DNA of 64,000 nt from Stutzerimonas nitrititolerans (GCF_003696285.1 NZ_RFFL01000007.1:62001-126000), one strand, 5' to 3'. Shown: positions 11,848-22,463, numbered from the stretch's first letter. A program made the numbers and translations. Notes: generated by a model from the sequence alone, not told the origin.

Positions 11848-11961
11848 AATTTCCCTCGTAGCGCACAAGCAATCCAGTGCACAGCGGCGTCTTTCCGGGC
11901 TGGCTGACGCTTTGCTTTTAGTCCAAGCTCTCACCACCACGCCATCGAACCAGACAAGGAC

Positions 11962-12513
11962 ATGCCGATGAGCCTCTACGAAATCGCCTTCTCCGGCCAA
12001 CTGCTTCCCGGTGCCCGCCTCGAGCAGGTCGAAGCCAACCTGAGCAAGTTGTTCCAGGCCGATGCCCAGCGCATCGCGCAGCTGTTCTCGGGGCGGCGCA
12101 TCGTCATCAAGCAGAACCTGGATTTCGCCGCCGTGGAGAAGTATCGCCAGGCCATGGAGCGCGCCGGCGCCCAGGTCGAAGTCAGGCCGATGCCGGTCGA
12201 CGTCGAAGAAATCGAACTGGCGCCACCGCCTGTCGAAGCGGCACCGGTGCCCTCGGAATCCGCAGTCGCGCCCCAACCGCTGAAAGTCGCACCGCGCGAC
12301 GAATACATGGCCGCTTTCGTCGACGTCGAGGCACCGGATTTCGGCATCGCACCGGTCGGCGCCGACCTGCAGGACACGCGCGCGCCCATACAGACACCGG
12401 CGCTGGACCTGTCCCAGTTCAGCCTGGCACCGCTGGGCAGCGACATGAGCGAGCGCCGCCGGGCAACCGACCTGCCCGCACCGGATACCTCGCACCTGAA
12501 GTTGGCGGATTGA
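11962..12513 (+). CDS. Conserved hypothetical protein with basic/hydrophobic N-terminal domain
   Basis: I do not recognise a function. The 183-residue product (or 181 from the second ATG at 11968) has a compact N-terminal region of about 75 residues (MSLYEIAFSGQLLPG, IAQLFSGRRIVIKQNLDF, KYRQAMERAGAQVEVRP). That pattern resembles small alpha/beta domains of the ribosomal L7/L12 C-terminal type seen in other Pseudomonas hypotheticals. A low-complexity Pro/Glu/Ala-rich tail follows, with no membrane segment or signal peptide. An AAGGA ribosome-binding site precedes 11962. Composition matches the neighbours. The 11848-11961 gap holds nothing else that I see. Confidence 0.65.
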   Translation: MPMSLYEIAFSGQLLPGARLEQVEANLSKLFQADAQRIAQLFSGRRIVIKQNLDFAAVEKYRQAMERAGAQVEVRPMPVDVEEIELAPPPVEAAPVPSESAVAPQPLKVAPRDEYMAAFVDVEAPDFGIAPVGADLQDTRAPIQTPALDLSQFSLAPLGSDMSERRRATDLPAPDTSHLKLAD

Positions 12514-12578
12514 GCGCGATTCGCTGACCTGGAACGGCTTCGATCCGCCAAGCGCACGCCGCCCGGCAACGGTCGGAT

Positions 12579-12644
12579 GGCGGAAAAATTTCCGCCCTAC
12601 GGAGCCAACCATGGCTCGTCCCGTAGGGCGGATTTAAATCCGCC
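12579..12644. repeat. REP pair, GGCGGA/TCCGCC subtype
   Basis: Two 22-base palindromic units face each other: a minus-oriented unit at 12579-12600 and a plus-oriented unit at 12623-12644. Each starts with GTAGGGCGGA on its own strand and folds as a GGCGGA/TCCGCC hairpin. Together they can form a larger cruciform. They lie between the hypothetical gene and the exonuclease gene. Confidence 0.85.
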
Positions 12645-12775
12645 GGCTCACGCAACCTGACGATGCTTCGTGAACAAGGAACTTCCGTCTACGGATTCAC
12701 GGCGCTCAGGCATACGCGACAGCCGAACTCACGCAACCCCGACAGGTTCCAAAGCTGCAAGCCCTCAGAACGCCT

Positions 12776-13813
12776 GTGCCCATGGATCTCGTCGTCGCCC
12801 GCCCCGAAGGCCTCTATTGCCCGCCCGGTGATTTCTACATCGACCCCTGGCGACCGGTGGAGCGTGCCGTCATCACCCACGCCCACGGCGACCATGCGCG
12901 CTGGGGCATGGGGCATTACCTCGCCGCCGCCGAGAGCGAAGGCATCCTGCGTTCGCGTATCGCCGCCGACATGCCGCTGCAGACGCTGGCCTACGGCGAA
13001 GCCATCGACCATCACGGTGTGAAACTCTGCTTCCACCCCGCCGGCCACGTGCTCGGTTCGGCGCAGATACGCCTGGAATACCGCGGCGAAGTCTGGGTCG
13101 CCTCGGGCGACTACAAGGTCGAGCCGGATGGCACCTGCGCGCCCTTCGAACCGGTGCGCTGCCATACCTTCATCACCGAATCCACCTTCGGCCTGCCAAT
13201 CTACCGCTGGCCCGCACAAAGCGAAGTGTTCCGCGACATCAACGACTGGTGGCGCGCCAACGCCGCCGCGGGCCGCGCCAGCGTGCTGTTCTGCTACGCC
13301 TTCGGCAAGGCCCAGCGCATCCTCCACGGGCTCGATGAAAGCATCGGCACAGTGGTGGTGCACGGCGCGGTCGAACCGCTGAACAAGGTCTACCGCGACG
13401 CGGGCGTATACCTGCCGCCCACCGTCTATGCCGGCGACCTGAAGAAGAGCGATCCGCTGCTGCGCAAGGCGATCGTGCTCGCCCCGCCGTCGACCGCCGG
13501 CAGCAACTGGATGCGCCGCTTCGGCGATTATGCCGATGCCTTCGCCAGCGGCTGGATGATGCTGCGCGGCACCCGCCGGCGGCGTGGCGTCGACCGCGGC
13601 TTCGTGCTGTCCGACCACGCCGACTGGCCGGGTCTGCTGTGGGCCATCGGCGAGACCGGTGCCGAACGGGTGATGGTCACCCATGGTTCGGTACCGATAC
13701 TGGTGCGTTACCTGCGCGAACAGGGCCTCGATGCGCAGGCATTCGAGACCGAATACGGCGACGAGGACGAGTCCGAGGCCGACGAAGGAACCTCTGCGGG
13801 TGATGCCCGATAG
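12776..13813 (+). CDS. Ligase-associated DNA exonuclease, metallo-beta-lactamase fold
   Basis: This is an SNM1/Artemis-like nuclease of the MBL/beta-CASP superfamily (345 residues; 343 from the ATG at 12782). The metal-binding motif is ITHAHGDHARWG (about 33-44). Further family motifs are HPAGHVLGSAQIRLE, VASGDYKVEPDG, FITESTFGLP and, near the C-terminus, LSDHADWPGL. In pseudomonads such as P. putida this enzyme is encoded in a cluster with an ATP-dependent ligase, an Lhr-Core helicase and a metallophosphoesterase, a proposed nucleic-acid repair set. Here the ligase lies 2.7 kb downstream and the other two partners lie beyond the urea block. Confidence 0.88.
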   Translation: MPMDLVVARPEGLYCPPGDFYIDPWRPVERAVITHAHGDHARWGMGHYLAAAESEGILRSRIAADMPLQTLAYGEAIDHHGVKLCFHPAGHVLGSAQIRLEYRGEVWVASGDYKVEPDGTCAPFEPVRCHTFITESTFGLPIYRWPAQSEVFRDINDWWRANAAAGRASVLFCYAFGKAQRILHGLDESIGTVVVHGAVEPLNKVYRDAGVYLPPTVYAGDLKKSDPLLRKAIVLAPPSTAGSNWMRRFGDYADAFASGWMMLRGTRRRRGVDRGFVLSDHADWPGLLWAIGETGAERVMVTHGSVPILVRYLREQGLDAQAFETEYGDEDESEADEGTSAGDAR

Positions 13814-13859
13814 GCACTTGGTCCACAATGGGCGCTCGTTCCAAGGGAAGCCCTCCCCG

Positions 13860-14648
13860 ATGCTCCATGATCCCTTCGATGATCCTTTCGCCAGTCCGGT
13901 TTGCGCCATCGCCCAGGACTATGCCCATGGCGAGCGCGTGCCGGTACACCGGCACTCCCGGGCGCAGCTGGTCCATGCGTTGAGCGGCGTGGTCACGGTG
14001 AATACCGCGCTGGGCAGCTGGGTGGTGCCACCGGGTCGCGGTGTCTGGTTACCGGCGCAGGTGGAGCACGATCTGAAATTCGCCGGGCGGGTGCGCATGC
14101 GTACCCTGTTCGTCGACAGCCTGGCCAGGGCCGATCTACCGTCCGCCTGCCGGGTGGTGGACATCACGCCTCTACTGCGCCAGTTGATCATCGCCGCCAT
14201 GCGGGTCGCGCACGATTACCCGCCCGGAGGTCGGGAGGAGCGGATCATGGAGCTGATCCTCGATGAGCTGCGCGTACTGCCGATCCTCGCGCTGCACGTC
14301 CCGCTGCCGATCGATCCGGCGCTGGCCGAGCTGTGCCGGACCATACGCCGTCGGCCGGCGGACGACTGGAGCCTGCAGCGAAGCGCCGAGCGGCTGGGTA
14401 TCAGCGGACGCACCCTGACCCGGCAGTTCCAGCGCGAAACCGGGCTGAGCTTCAGCCAGTGGCTGCAGCGGGCCCGCCGGCTGGCGGGTCTCGATGCGCT
14501 GGCCGCCGGGCGCCCGATCATCGAGGTAGCGCTGGATCTCGGCTACGACAGCCCCAGCGCCTTCAGCGCCATGTTCCGACGCACCCTGGGCGTGCCACCC
14601 AGCCAGTACTTCGGCGACACCCCGGCGCATGGCGCCGAGGGTGACTAG
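13860..14648 (+). CDS. AraC-family transcriptional regulator
   Basis: A 262-residue regulator. The N-terminal cupin-like sensing domain includes [20 protein letters not shown] and [19 protein letters not shown]. The C-terminal AraC helix-turn-helix pair (about 160-255) includes [19 protein letters not shown] and [21 protein letters not shown] place the start at the ATG at 13860 because the cupin domain begins there; the open frame upstream overlaps the exonuclease gene. The ligand is unknown. Its stop codon overlaps the stop codon of the convergent leuA gene by four bases. Confidence 0.85.
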   Translation: MLHDPFDDPFASPVCAIAQDYAHGERVPVHRHSRAQLVHALSGVVTVNTALGSWVVPPGRGVWLPAQVEHDLKFAGRVRMRTLFVDSLARADLPSACRVVDITPLLRQLIIAAMRVAHDYPPGGREERIMELILDELRVLPILALHVPLPIDPALAELCRTIRRRPADDWSLQRSAERLGISGRTLTRQFQRETGLSFSQWLQRARRLAGLDALAAGRPIIEVALDLGYDSPSAFSAMFRRTLGVPPSQYFGDTPAHGAEGD

Positions 14649-16318
14649 CGCAACAACCGCGCGGTGGCGCTGATCAGCGCACGAATCGCGGACGCCGTGG
14701 CATCGCTATCGATGCCCACGCCGAACAGGCTCCGGCCCTCCGGCCCCCGGCACTCGACATAGCTCACCGCCCGACTGGCGGTGTCGCGACCGAGGCTGTG
14801 CTCCTGATAGTCGAGGATTTCCAGCTGCAGGTCGAAGGCGCCGCGCAAGGCATTGACCGCGGCGCTCAGTGCACCATTACCCTGCCCCTGCAGCGAGATG
14901 ACCTCGTCGCGGCGGCGCACCTGGCCGGAAAAGCCATGCAGCCGGTCGGCATCTCCGGACCCGCTGATCCGGTAATCCAGCAGGCTCAGCTCGGCCTGCC
15001 CATGCAAGCCATAGGTCTGCCGGAACAGCTGCCAGAGCTGCGCCGAGGACTGTTCCCGGCCGGTTTCGTCGGCCCGCAGCTGGACGATGCGGCTGAACTC
15101 CATCTGCAACCGGCGTGGCAGCCGCAGCCCGTGATCCTGCTCCAGCAGCCAGGCGATGCCGCCCTTGCCCGACTGGCTGTTGACCCGGATGACCGCCTCA
15201 TAGCTGCAGCCGACATCGGCCGGGTCCAGCGGCAGATAGGGCACGCACCAGAGCCCGTCGCTGCGTTCGGCCTGCGCCGCGAAGCCCTTCTTGATCGCGT
15301 CCTGGTGCGAGCCGGAAAAGGCGGTGAACACCAGCTCGCCCGCATAGGGATGACGAGGATGCACCGGCAACTGGTTGCAGGCCTCCACCAGCCGCACCAC
15401 TTCGCGCATATCGGAAAAATCCAGCCCCGGATCGATCCCCTGGGTGTAGAGGTTCATCGCCAGCGTCACCAGGTCGACGTTGCCGGTACGCTCGCCATTG
15501 CCGAACAGGCAGCCTTCCACCCGCTGCGCCCCGGCCAGTTGAGCCTGCTCGGCACAGGCCACCCCCGTGCCCCGGTCATTGTGCGGATGCACACTGATGG
15601 TCACCGCCTCGCGAGCCCCGAACCGCCGGCAGAACCATTCGATCTGGTCGGCATAGACGTTGGGCAGCGACACTTCCACGGTGGCCGGCAGGTTGAGGAT
15701 CAGCGGCCGTTGCGCATCGGGCTGCCAGGCTTCGGCCACTGCCTCGCAGATTTCCAGGGCGAACTCCAGTTCGGTGAAGCAGAAGGTTTCCGGCGAATAC
15801 TCGTAGGTCCAGCGGGTCTGCGGTTGCGCCTCGCACAACTGGCGGATCAGCCGCGTGCCCCTGACCGCCAGATCGATGGTCGCGGCCTTGTCCTGGCGGA
15901 AGACCACTTCGCGGAACAGCGGCGCCGTGGCGTTGTAGAGATGGACGATGGCCTGCGGTGCCTCACGCAAGGACTCGAAGGTCCGGCGGATCAGGTCCTC
16001 CCGGGCCTGGGTGATGACCTGGATGCAGACGTCCTCGGGGATGCGTCGCTGCTCGATGAGCTGGCGGACGAAGTCGAAGTCCGTCTGCGAGGCCGAAGGA
16101 AACGCCACCTCGATCTCCTTGAAGCCGAGCGCGACCAGAAGGTTGAAGAAGCGCGCCTTGCGCTCGGCGTTCATGGGTTCGATCAGGGCCTGGTTGCCGT
16201 CGCGCAGGTCGGTGGAACACCAGCGCGGGGCGTGCGTCAGGGTACGGGACGGCCACTGGCGGTCCGGCAGGGATACAGCGGGAAAGGGACGGTATTTGTC
16301 TTGCGGTCGTTTCAGCAT
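14645..16318 (-). CDS. leuA: 2-isopropylmalate synthase
   Basis: LeuA condenses acetyl-CoA with 2-oxoisovalerate, the first committed step of leucine synthesis. The 557-residue product starts [20 protein letters not shown]. The DRE-TIM barrel has the signature [14 protein letters not shown], the metal site in [12 protein letters not shown], and [19 protein letters not shown]. The C-terminal leucine-binding regulatory domain ends at [18 protein letters not shown]. This is the longer LeuA type (about 556 residues in P. aeruginosa). An in-frame extension of about 46 codons lies upstream of the chosen ATG and probably represents leader sequence. It is divergent from the ligase gene. Confidence 0.94.
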   Translation of the reverse strand: MLKRPQDKYRPFPAVSLPDRQWPSRTLTHAPRWCSTDLRDGNQALIEPMNAERKARFFNLLVALGFKEIEVAFPSASQTDFDFVRQLIEQRRIPEDVCIQVITQAREDLIRRTFESLREAPQAIVHLYNATAPLFREVVFRQDKAATIDLAVRGTRLIRQLCEAQPQTRWTYEYSPETFCFTELEFALEICEAVAEAWQPDAQRPLILNLPATVEVSLPNVYADQIEWFCRRFGAREAVTISVHPHNDRGTGVACAEQAQLAGAQRVEGCLFGNGERTGNVDLVTLAMNLYTQGIDPGLDFSDMREVVRLVEACNQLPVHPRHPYAGELVFTAFSGSHQDAIKKGFAAQAERSDGLWCVPYLPLDPADVGCSYEAVIRVNSQSGKGGIAWLLEQDHGLRLPRRLQMEFSRIVQLRADETGREQSSAQLWQLFRQTYGLHGQAELSLLDYRISGSGDADRLHGFSGQVRRRDEVISLQGQGNGALSAAVNALRGAFDLQLEILDYQEHSLGRDTASRAVSYVECRGPEGRSLFGVGIDSDATASAIRALISATARLLR

Positions 16319-16467
16319 GAGCGTGCTCCAAGTGGCTGGCAGCACAGCATCGCCGCGTATGACGCCTCGCTGCGCAGGCGCAGCGGACGGTCGCCGTCGC
16401 GAAACGGACACGAACCCCTCCTGCCCTTGCGCGTCTGAATAGCAACGCTGCATCGTCAGAGAATCCG

Positions 16468-18171
16468 ATGAAAGCCTTCGCCACCCTCTACAGCCGTCTC
16501 GATGCCACCACCTCGAACAACGCCAAGCTGGCCGCCATGCGCGACTATTTCCGCGCAGCCGACCCCGCCGATGCGGCCTGGGCGGTGTACTTCCTGGCCG
16601 GTGGCCGGCCACGCCAGCTGGTGCCGGCTAAGGTGCTGCGCGCGACAGCCATAGCGGTCGCGCAGCTGCCCGAATGGCTGTTCGAGGAGAGTTACCAGGC
16701 CGTTGGCGACCTGGCCGAAACCATTTCCCTGCTGGTGCCCGAGGTTAGCCACAGCTCCGATGAAGGCCTGGCCGTCTGGCTGCAGGACAGGCTGTTGTCC
16801 CTGCGCGGCCTGCCACCCGAAGAGCAGGCCGCGCGCCTGCCCGAGCTCTGGGCGCAACTGGACCGGCTCAGCCTGATGGTCAGCATCAAGCTGATCACCG
16901 GCGCCTTCCGGGTCGGGGTCTCGAAGCTGCTGGTCACCCGTGCCCTGGCCGCGCTGGCCGACCTCGATCCGAAACGGGTAGCGCAGCGCCTGGTGGGCTA
17001 CACCGACCTCTCCCACCGGCCCAGCGCCGAAGGCTACCTGGCGCTGATCGCCGACGAATCGGAACACGAGCATGCCCAGCGCGGTGGCCAGCCCTATCCC
17101 TTCTTCCTCGCCCATTCGTTACAGGCGCCGGTGGACGAGTTCGACACGCTGCTCGGAGCGCCGGAACACTGGCTGGTCGAATGGAAGTGGGACGGCATCC
17201 GCGCGCAACTGGTCAAGCGTGACGGGCAGATCTGGATCTGGTCGCGTGGCGAGGAGCTGGTCAGCGAGCGCTTTCCCGAGCTGTGCGAGCTGGCCAGCTG
17301 CCTGCCGGACGGCACGGTGATCGATGGCGAGATCCTGGTCTGGAGACATCCGCCCGAGCAGCCGCCCGCCGCGCTGCCCGGCATCGATACCGCAGCGCCC
17401 ATCCTCGAAAGTTTCGGCGTGCAGCCTTTCGCCCTGCTGCAACAGCGCATCGGCCGCAAGAACCTCACCGCCAAGGTGCTGGAAGAGGCGCCCGTCTCCG
17501 TACTCGCCTACGACCTGCTGGAATGGCAAAGCGAGGATTGGCGGCAACACCCTCACCACGAGCGCCGACAGCAGCTCGAAACGTTGGCCGCGCAATGCCC
17601 CAACCCGCGCCTGATGGTTTCGCCCCTGGTCACCGGAAGCGACTGGCAGGACCTGGCCCGCCAGCGCGAAGCCTCTCGCGCCCTGGGCGTCGAGGGCATG
17701 ATGATCAAGGCGCGCGCCGCCCAGTATGGCGTCGGCCGCACCAAGGACGTGGGGCTCTGGTGGAAATGGAAGATCGACCCTTATTCGGTGGATGCCGTGC
17801 TGATCTATGCCCAGCGCGGCCACGGCCGCCGCGCCAGCCTCTATACCGACTTCACCTTCGCCGTGTGGGACGGCGAACCGGGCGAGCCCGAGCGCAAGCT
17901 GGTGCCCTTCGCCAAGGCCTATTCGGGCCTCACCGACGAAGAGATGCGCCAGGTGGATGCCATCATCCGCAAGACCACCGTGGAAAAGTTCGGCCCGGTG
18001 CGCAGCGTGACACCGACGCTGGTGTTCGAGCTGGGCTTCGAAGGCATCGCCACCAGCAGCCGGCACAAGAGCGGCATCGCGGTGAGATTCCCGCGGATGC
18101 TGCGCTGGCGTCTCGATAAACCGGTCGAGGAAGCCGATACGCTGGAAACGCTCAAGGAGCTGCTGGGATGA
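16468..18171 (+). CDS. ATP-dependent DNA ligase (LigB/LigC-like, cisplatin-resistance type)
   Basis: An ATP-dependent DNA ligase of 567 residues. An N-terminal helical DNA-binding domain (about 1-200) precedes the nucleotidyltransferase domain, where the adenylated lysine is in [12 protein letters not shown] (about residue 240). Motif III is DGEILVW, motif IV is [13 protein letters not shown] and motif V is [19 protein letters not shown]; an OB fold ends the protein. It belongs to the family found beside the MBL-fold exonuclease and Lhr-Core helicase in pseudomonads. Leucine biosynthesis and a regulator separate it from the exonuclease gene here. It is divergent from leuA, 149 bases away. Confidence 0.9.
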   Translation: MKAFATLYSRLDATTSNNAKLAAMRDYFRAADPADAAWAVYFLAGGRPRQLVPAKVLRATAIAVAQLPEWLFEESYQAVGDLAETISLLVPEVSHSSDEGLAVWLQDRLLSLRGLPPEEQAARLPELWAQLDRLSLMVSIKLITGAFRVGVSKLLVTRALAALADLDPKRVAQRLVGYTDLSHRPSAEGYLALIADESEHEHAQRGGQPYPFFLAHSLQAPVDEFDTLLGAPEHWLVEWKWDGIRAQLVKRDGQIWIWSRGEELVSERFPELCELASCLPDGTVIDGEILVWRHPPEQPPAALPGIDTAAPILESFGVQPFALLQQRIGRKNLTAKVLEEAPVSVLAYDLLEWQSEDWRQHPHHERRQQLETLAAQCPNPRLMVSPLVTGSDWQDLARQREASRALGVEGMMIKARAAQYGVGRTKDVGLWWKWKIDPYSVDAVLIYAQRGHGRRASLYTDFTFAVWDGEPGEPERKLVPFAKAYSGLTDEEMRQVDAIIRKTTVEKFGPVRSVTPTLVFELGFEGIATSSRHKSGIAVRFPRMLRWRLDKPVEEADTLETLKELLG

Positions 18172-18207
18172 CTGCGCCCTAGCCAACCCAACGCTAGGCC
18201 CCAACTC

Positions 18208-18657
18208 TCACAACCACACCGCATCCCACCAGGGATAATCGCCGATACGCTCCACCAGCCTGGCACGCAGCGGGTTGGCGACGATGTAGCGTGCAATCGC
18301 CTGGACGTCTTCTTCGTAACGCAAGGCATGATCGTGATAGCCCGGTTGCCAGACCGAACCAGGTCGTTGCAGCGCTCGGCTGAGGAGTTGCCCGCTGCGA
18401 CCTTTGAAGCATCTCAGCACCTGATCGAGCGAGCGCTGCTCACCAAGCTCGAACAACCAGTGCAGATGATCCGGCATCAATACCCAGGCGAGCGTGGAAA
18501 CCCAAGTGGCGTCATTCAAGACGCGCATCTGGCCAATGACCAGGCGCGCGCAGGCCGGGTCCGAGAACAGTGGCTGACGGTTTTTTGTACAGCTAGTGAC
18601 GTGGTAAAGCTGACCGGGCGCGGAATAACGACCCCGCCGTAGAGCATCGCGCGACAT
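18208..18657 (-). mobile_element. REP-associated tyrosine transposase (RAYT)
   Basis: This encodes a single-domain Y1/HUH transposase-like protein of the IS200/IS605-related RAYT class, thought to mobilise or process REP palindromes. The product (149 residues from MSRDALRRGRYSAPGQLYHV; an upstream ATG at 18705 is also possible) has the HUH motif in WVLMPDHLHWLFELG and the presumptive catalytic tyrosine in WQPGYHDHALR. The RAYT signature ARYIVANPLRARLVERIGDYPWWDAVW follows. REP units lie just beside its 5' end, the usual arrangement. The frame is complete, so the protein may be active. Confidence 0.9.
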
Positions 18658-18708
18658 GTCCGTATGTCCGTGCGGTGGAGAGATGCGAAACCCTATAGCG
18701 TGCATGTC

Positions 18709-18793
18709 GGCCGAACAAGTTCGGCCCTACGGGCGTGTGATCGCTGCCACACCAGCGCAATGCCTACCCTTGTAGTACCGAATTCATTCGGCC
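18709..18793. repeat. REP pair beside the RAYT gene
   Basis: A minus-oriented unit at 18709-18730 (GTAGGGCCGAA on its strand; GGCCGAA/TTCGGCC stem) faces a plus-oriented, slightly degenerate unit at 18772-18793 (starts GTAGTACCGAA). The pair lies immediately upstream of the transposase gene and matches the commonest REP type in this window, which suggests this RAYT is its partner. Confidence 0.85.
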
Positions 18794-18844
18794 GCTCCGG
18801 TCGCCGCACCAATTTCGGGCGCAACAAAGAAACCGCGCGCACCA

Positions 18845-18861
18845 AGCACCAGGCTGGTGCA
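18845..18861 (+). promoter_or_regulatory. NtrC-type binding site upstream of ureD
   Basis: The dyad AGCACCAGGCTGGTGCA matches the NtrC consensus TGCACC-N5-GGTGCA at all positions but the first. It lies 66 bases upstream of a sigma-54 promoter, a normal activator spacing. It suggests induction of urease under nitrogen limitation. Confidence 0.8.
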
Positions 18862-18926
18862 AAGCCTGACACCCCAATCCTGTTACTACTGGCTGCGATC
18901 AAGGTGCAGCGGCCATACCGCTCGCA

Positions 18927-18942
18927 AGGCACGACTATTGCT
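18927..18942 (+). promoter_or_regulatory. Sigma-54 promoter of ureD operon
   Basis: AGGCACGACTATTGCT has the GG-N10-GC spacing and nearly every consensus base of a -24/-12 promoter. The predicted transcript start is about 24 bases ahead of the ureD ATG at 18977. Confidence 0.82.
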
Positions 18943-18976
18943 GAACGGCCTTTCAACTGCCCAAGAATGCTTTTCG

Positions 18977-19810
18977 ATGACCGCGCTGACGCCCCTGTTC
19001 ACCCCTCGTTGGCACGCCGAACTGGAACTCGGTTACACGCGTTTCGGCGAGACGACGCGCCCGGTATTGCGCCGCCATAGCGGCCCGCTGCGGGTGCAGA
19101 AGCATTTGTATGCCGAAGGCCCGGAGGTCTGCCAGCACATCATCGTGCATCCGCCCGGCGGGATTGCCGGCGGCGACCGCCTGGACATCCAAGCGCGGGT
19201 AGGCGCCAGTGCCTGGGCGCAGCTGACCAGCCCCGGTGCGGCCAAGTGGTATCGCGCCACGGGTCCTGCGTCTCAGCACTTACAGTTGCACGTCGAAGCC
19301 GGCGCCACGCTGGAATGGCTGCCACAGGAAACCATCGTCTATTGCGGCGCCCAGGCCGAGCTGAGCACGCTCATCGAACTGGAAGGCGATGCGCGCCTGT
19401 TCTACTGGGACGTCACCGCCCTAGGTCGCCCTGCCGCGAGCGAACGCTTCGATACCGGGCACTTCCAGGCACGGCTGGACATTCGCCGTGACGGTGAATT
19501 GCTCTGGCACGAGCGCCAGCGCGTCGCAGGCGGCGACGGGCTGCTGGACTCGCCGATCGGGCTCGACGGCCAGCCGGTGTTCGCCACGCTGATCGCCAGC
19601 GGCGAAATCGATGCCGCGCTGCTGGAACGCTGCCGCGAGGTGCCGAGCCAGGTTCGCGGCGACCTGACGCAATTGCCGGGCCTGCTCGTCGGGCGCTGCC
19701 TGGCCCACGAAGCGCTGCATGCCCGCGCCTGGCTGATCGAACTGTGGCGTCTGCTGCGCCCGGAACTTCTGGGACGCCAAGCCATGCCGCCACGTATCTG
19801 GAGCACCTGA
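18977..19810 (+). CDS. ureD: Urease accessory protein UreD
   Basis: UreD binds apo-urease and, with UreF and UreG, guides nickel insertion. The 277-residue product begins [20 protein letters not shown] and shows the family stretches [37 protein letters not shown] and [13 protein letters not shown] chose the ATG at 18977 because homology starts there and because it lies just after the sigma-54 promoter; the frame is open further upstream. It is the first gene of the urease block, and 102 bases separate it from ureA. Confidence 0.93.
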   Translation: MTALTPLFTPRWHAELELGYTRFGETTRPVLRRHSGPLRVQKHLYAEGPEVCQHIIVHPPGGIAGGDRLDIQARVGASAWAQLTSPGAAKWYRATGPASQHLQLHVEAGATLEWLPQETIVYCGAQAELSTLIELEGDARLFYWDVTALGRPAASERFDTGHFQARLDIRRDGELLWHERQRVAGGDGLLDSPIGLDGQPVFATLIASGEIDAALLERCREVPSQVRGDLTQLPGLLVGRCLAHEALHARAWLIELWRLLRPELLGRQAMPPRIWST

Positions 19811-19912
19811 AACAACTCCGCCGGGTGGAATCACGCAACGCTTTTCACCCAGCGGACGAAACTTCCCTGGCGGACAAGGCTTGCCACTGTTCGCCCAACG
19901 ACTGGAGCCGTT

Positions 19913-20215
19913 ATGGATTTGTCGCCAAGAGAAAAAGACAAGCTGCTGATCTTCACCGCCGGCCTGGTGGCGGAGCGACGCCTGGCGCGCGGCGTAAAGC
20001 TCAACTACCCGGAAGCGATGGCCTACATCTCCGCGGCGCTGCTCGAAGGCGCCCGCGATGGCCAGACCGTCGCCGAGCTGATGCACTTCGGCACCACTCT
20101 GCTCAGCCGCGAACAGGTCATGGAAGGCGTGCCGGAAATGATTCCGGAGATTCAGGTCGAGGCCACCTTCCCTGACGGCACCAAGCTGGTCACTGTCCAT
20201 CAACCCATCCCCTGA
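19913..20215 (+). CDS. ureA: Urease gamma subunit
   Basis: UreA is the smallest structural subunit of urease, which hydrolyses urea to ammonia and carbamate. The 100-residue product begins [20 protein letters not shown] and contains [20 protein letters not shown] and the C-terminal [19 protein letters not shown]. Length is exactly that of the separate gamma subunit of proteobacteria. The ureB gene follows after 14 bases. Confidence 0.97.
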   Translation: MDLSPREKDKLLIFTAGLVAERRLARGVKLNYPEAMAYISAALLEGARDGQTVAELMHFGTTLLSREQVMEGVPEMIPEIQVEATFPDGTKLVTVHQPIP

Positions 20216-20229
20216 ACAGGATTCCCGCC

Positions 20230-20535
20230 ATGATCCCCGGCGAATACCAGATCCAGGACGGCGACATCGAACTCAACGCCGGCCGCCGCACCCTGACCTT
20301 GAACGTGGCCAACAGCGGCGACCGGCCGATCCAGGTCGGCTCGCACTACCACTTCTTCGAGACCAACGACGCCCTCGCCTTCGACCGCGAACAGGCGCGC
20401 GGCATGCGCCTGAACATCCCGGCCGGCACCGCGGTGCGCTTCGAACCGGGCCAGAGCCGCGAAGTGGAACTGGTCGAACTGGCCGGCAATCGCCGCGTGT
20501 TCGGCTTTGCCGGACGGGTGATGGGCGACCTCTGA
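20230..20535 (+). CDS. ureB: Urease beta subunit
   Basis: UreB is the middle structural subunit of the (alpha-beta-gamma)3 enzyme. The 101-residue product reads [19 protein letters not shown] and contains the family motif [20 protein letters not shown] and the ending [16 protein letters not shown] hairpin fills the gap between this gene and ureC. Confidence 0.97.
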   Translation: MIPGEYQIQDGDIELNAGRRTLTLNVANSGDRPIQVGSHYHFFETNDALAFDREQARGMRLNIPAGTAVRFEPGQSREVELVELAGNRRVFGFAGRVMGDL

Positions 20536-20548
20536 CGCGACCCGATTC

Positions 20549-20620
20549 GTAGGGTGGAAAACGCCGAAGGCTTTTCCACCGTGCCCCTGACCGGTGGATG
20601 GCTTCGGCCATCCACCCTAC
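20549..20620. repeat. Compound REP between ureB and ureC
   Basis: A plus unit (GTAGGGTGGAAAACGCC...) and a minus unit (ending ...CCATCCACCCTAC) face each other and can form one long cruciform. The right arm ends 13 bases ahead of the ureC ATG, so it could influence ureC translation or mRNA stability between subunit genes. Confidence 0.85.
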
Positions 20621-20633
20621 CGAGACGAAACGA

Positions 20634-22334
20634 ATGAAGATTTCCCGCCAAGCCTATGCCGACATGTTCGGCCCCACCGTCGGCGACAAGGTGCGCCTGG
20701 CCGATACCGAGCTGTGGATCGAAGTGGAGCAGGACTTCACCGTCTATGGCGACGAAGTGAAGTTCGGTGGCGGCAAGGTCATCCGCGACGGCATGGGCCA
20801 GGGCCAGTTGGGCGCCGCTGAGGTGGTCGACACGGTCATCACCAACGCGCTGATCCTCGACCACTGGGGCATCGTCAAGGCCGACGTCGGCCTCAAGGAC
20901 GGGCGCATCGCCGCCATCGGCAAGGCCGGCAACCCGGACATCCAGCCCGGCGTGACCATCGCTATCGGTGGCGCCACCGAAGTGATCGCCGGCGAGGGCA
21001 TGATCCTGACGGCGGGCGGCATCGACACCCACATCCACTTCATCTGCCCGCAGCAGATCGAAGAGGCGCTGATGAGCGGCACCACCACCATGATCGGCGG
21101 CGGCACCGGGCCGGCCACCGGCACCTTCGCCACCACGGTCACGCCAGGGCCGTGGCACATGGCGCAGATGCTCAAGGCGGCCGAAGCCTTCCCGATGAAT
21201 ATCGGCTTCACCGGCAAGGGCAACGTCTCGCTGCCCGGACCGCTGGTGGAGCAGATCGAGGCCGGCGCCATCGGCCTCAAACTGCACGAGGACTGGGGCA
21301 CCACCCCGGCGGCCATCGACAACTGCCTGTCGGTCGCCGACCGGTACGACATCCAGGTGGCGATCCACACCGACACGCTGAACGAGTCCGGCTTCGTCGA
21401 AACCACCCTCGGCGCGTTCAAGGGGCGCACCATCCACACCTACCATACCGAGGGCGCCGGCGGCGGCCATGCGCCGGATATCATCAAGGCGTGCGGGTTC
21501 CCGAATGTGCTACCGAGCTCGACCAACCCGACCCGGCCGTTCACCCGCAACACCATCGACGAGCATCTGGACATGCTGATGGTCTGCCACCACCTCGACC
21601 CGAGCATCGCCGAGGACGTGGCCTTCGCCGAAAGCCGCATCCGCCGGGAAACGATTGCGGCGGAGGATATCCTCCACGACCTGGGCGCCTTCTCCATGAT
21701 CAGCTCCGACAGCCAGGCCATGGGCCGCGTCGGCGAGGTCATCACCCGCACCTGGCAGACCGCCGACAAGATGAAGAAGCAGCGCGGGCCACTGGCCGAG
21801 GATGCGCCGGGCAACGACAACTTCCGCGCCAGGCGCTACATCGCCAAGTACACCATCAACCCGGCGATCACCCACGGCATCAGTCACGAAGTGGGCTCGA
21901 TCGAAGTGGGCAAGTGGGCCGACCTGGTGCTCTGGCGCCCGGCCTTCTTCGGCGTCAAGCCGACGCTGATCCTCAAGGGCGGGGTCATCGCCGCCAGCCT
22001 GATGGGCGACGCCAACGCCTCGATCCCGACCCCGCAACCGGTGCACTACCGGCCGATGTTCGGCAGCTACGGCGGCTCGCTGCACGCGTCGAGCTTCACC
22101 TTCATCAGCCAGGCCGCGTTCGAGGCCGGCGTGCCCGAGCAACTGGGGCTGAAGAAGAGGATCGGTGTGGTCAAGGGTTGCCGCGAGGTGCAGAAGAAGG
22201 ACCTGATTCATAACGACTACACGCCACAGATCGAGGTTGATCCGCAGAACTATCAGGTCAGGGCCGACGGCCAGCTGCTCTGGTGCGAGCCGGCCGAGGT
22301 ACTGCCGATGGCGCAGCGCTACTTTCTGTTCTGA
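20634..22334 (+). CDS. ureC: Urease alpha (catalytic) subunit
   Basis: UreC holds the di-nickel active site. The 566-residue product begins [20 protein letters not shown]. Nickel and catalytic residues are visible: the two histidines in [12 protein letters not shown], the lysine that becomes carbamylated in [26 protein letters not shown], and the flap [21 protein letters not shown] chose the ATG at 20634 because the family N-terminus begins there; the frame is open 36 bases upstream into the REP. Length is normal for a separate alpha subunit. Confidence 0.98.
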   Translation: MKISRQAYADMFGPTVGDKVRLADTELWIEVEQDFTVYGDEVKFGGGKVIRDGMGQGQLGAAEVVDTVITNALILDHWGIVKADVGLKDGRIAAIGKAGNPDIQPGVTIAIGGATEVIAGEGMILTAGGIDTHIHFICPQQIEEALMSGTTTMIGGGTGPATGTFATTVTPGPWHMAQMLKAAEAFPMNIGFTGKGNVSLPGPLVEQIEAGAIGLKLHEDWGTTPAAIDNCLSVADRYDIQVAIHTDTLNESGFVETTLGAFKGRTIHTYHTEGAGGGHAPDIIKACGFPNVLPSSTNPTRPFTRNTIDEHLDMLMVCHHLDPSIAEDVAFAESRIRRETIAAEDILHDLGAFSMISSDSQAMGRVGEVITRTWQTADKMKKQRGPLAEDAPGNDNFRARRYIAKYTINPAITHGISHEVGSIEVGKWADLVLWRPAFFGVKPTLILKGGVIAASLMGDANASIPTPQPVHYRPMFGSYGGSLHASSFTFISQAAFEAGVPEQLGLKKRIGVVKGCREVQKKDLIHNDYTPQIEVDPQNYQVRADGQLLWCEPAEVLPMAQRYFLF

Positions 22335-22351
22335 TCCCCACGCGCCGCAGC

Positions 22352-22463
22352 GGCGGAAAGATTTCCGCCCTACGGATTTGCGCTATGCGCGCGGCAGCGC
22401 GCCCGACGATGTTCCGCTCCTCGGTTCGCGGCGCGGCACATGTAGGGCGGATTTCAATCCGCC
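22352..22463. repeat. REP pair between ureC and ureE
   Basis: A minus unit at 22352-22373 and a plus unit at 22442-22463, both of the GTAGGGCGGA subtype (GGCGGA/TCCGCC stems), flank about 68 bases. The pair matches the one at 12579-12644. It lies upstream of an internal sigma-54 promoter, so it could end or protect the ureDABC message. Confidence 0.85.

Noticed and set aside
18664..19080. Frames upstream of and overlapping ureD (including the extended ureD start at 18857)
   Set aside because: They cross the NtrC and sigma-54 sites and the REP pair; homology to UreD begins only at 18977.
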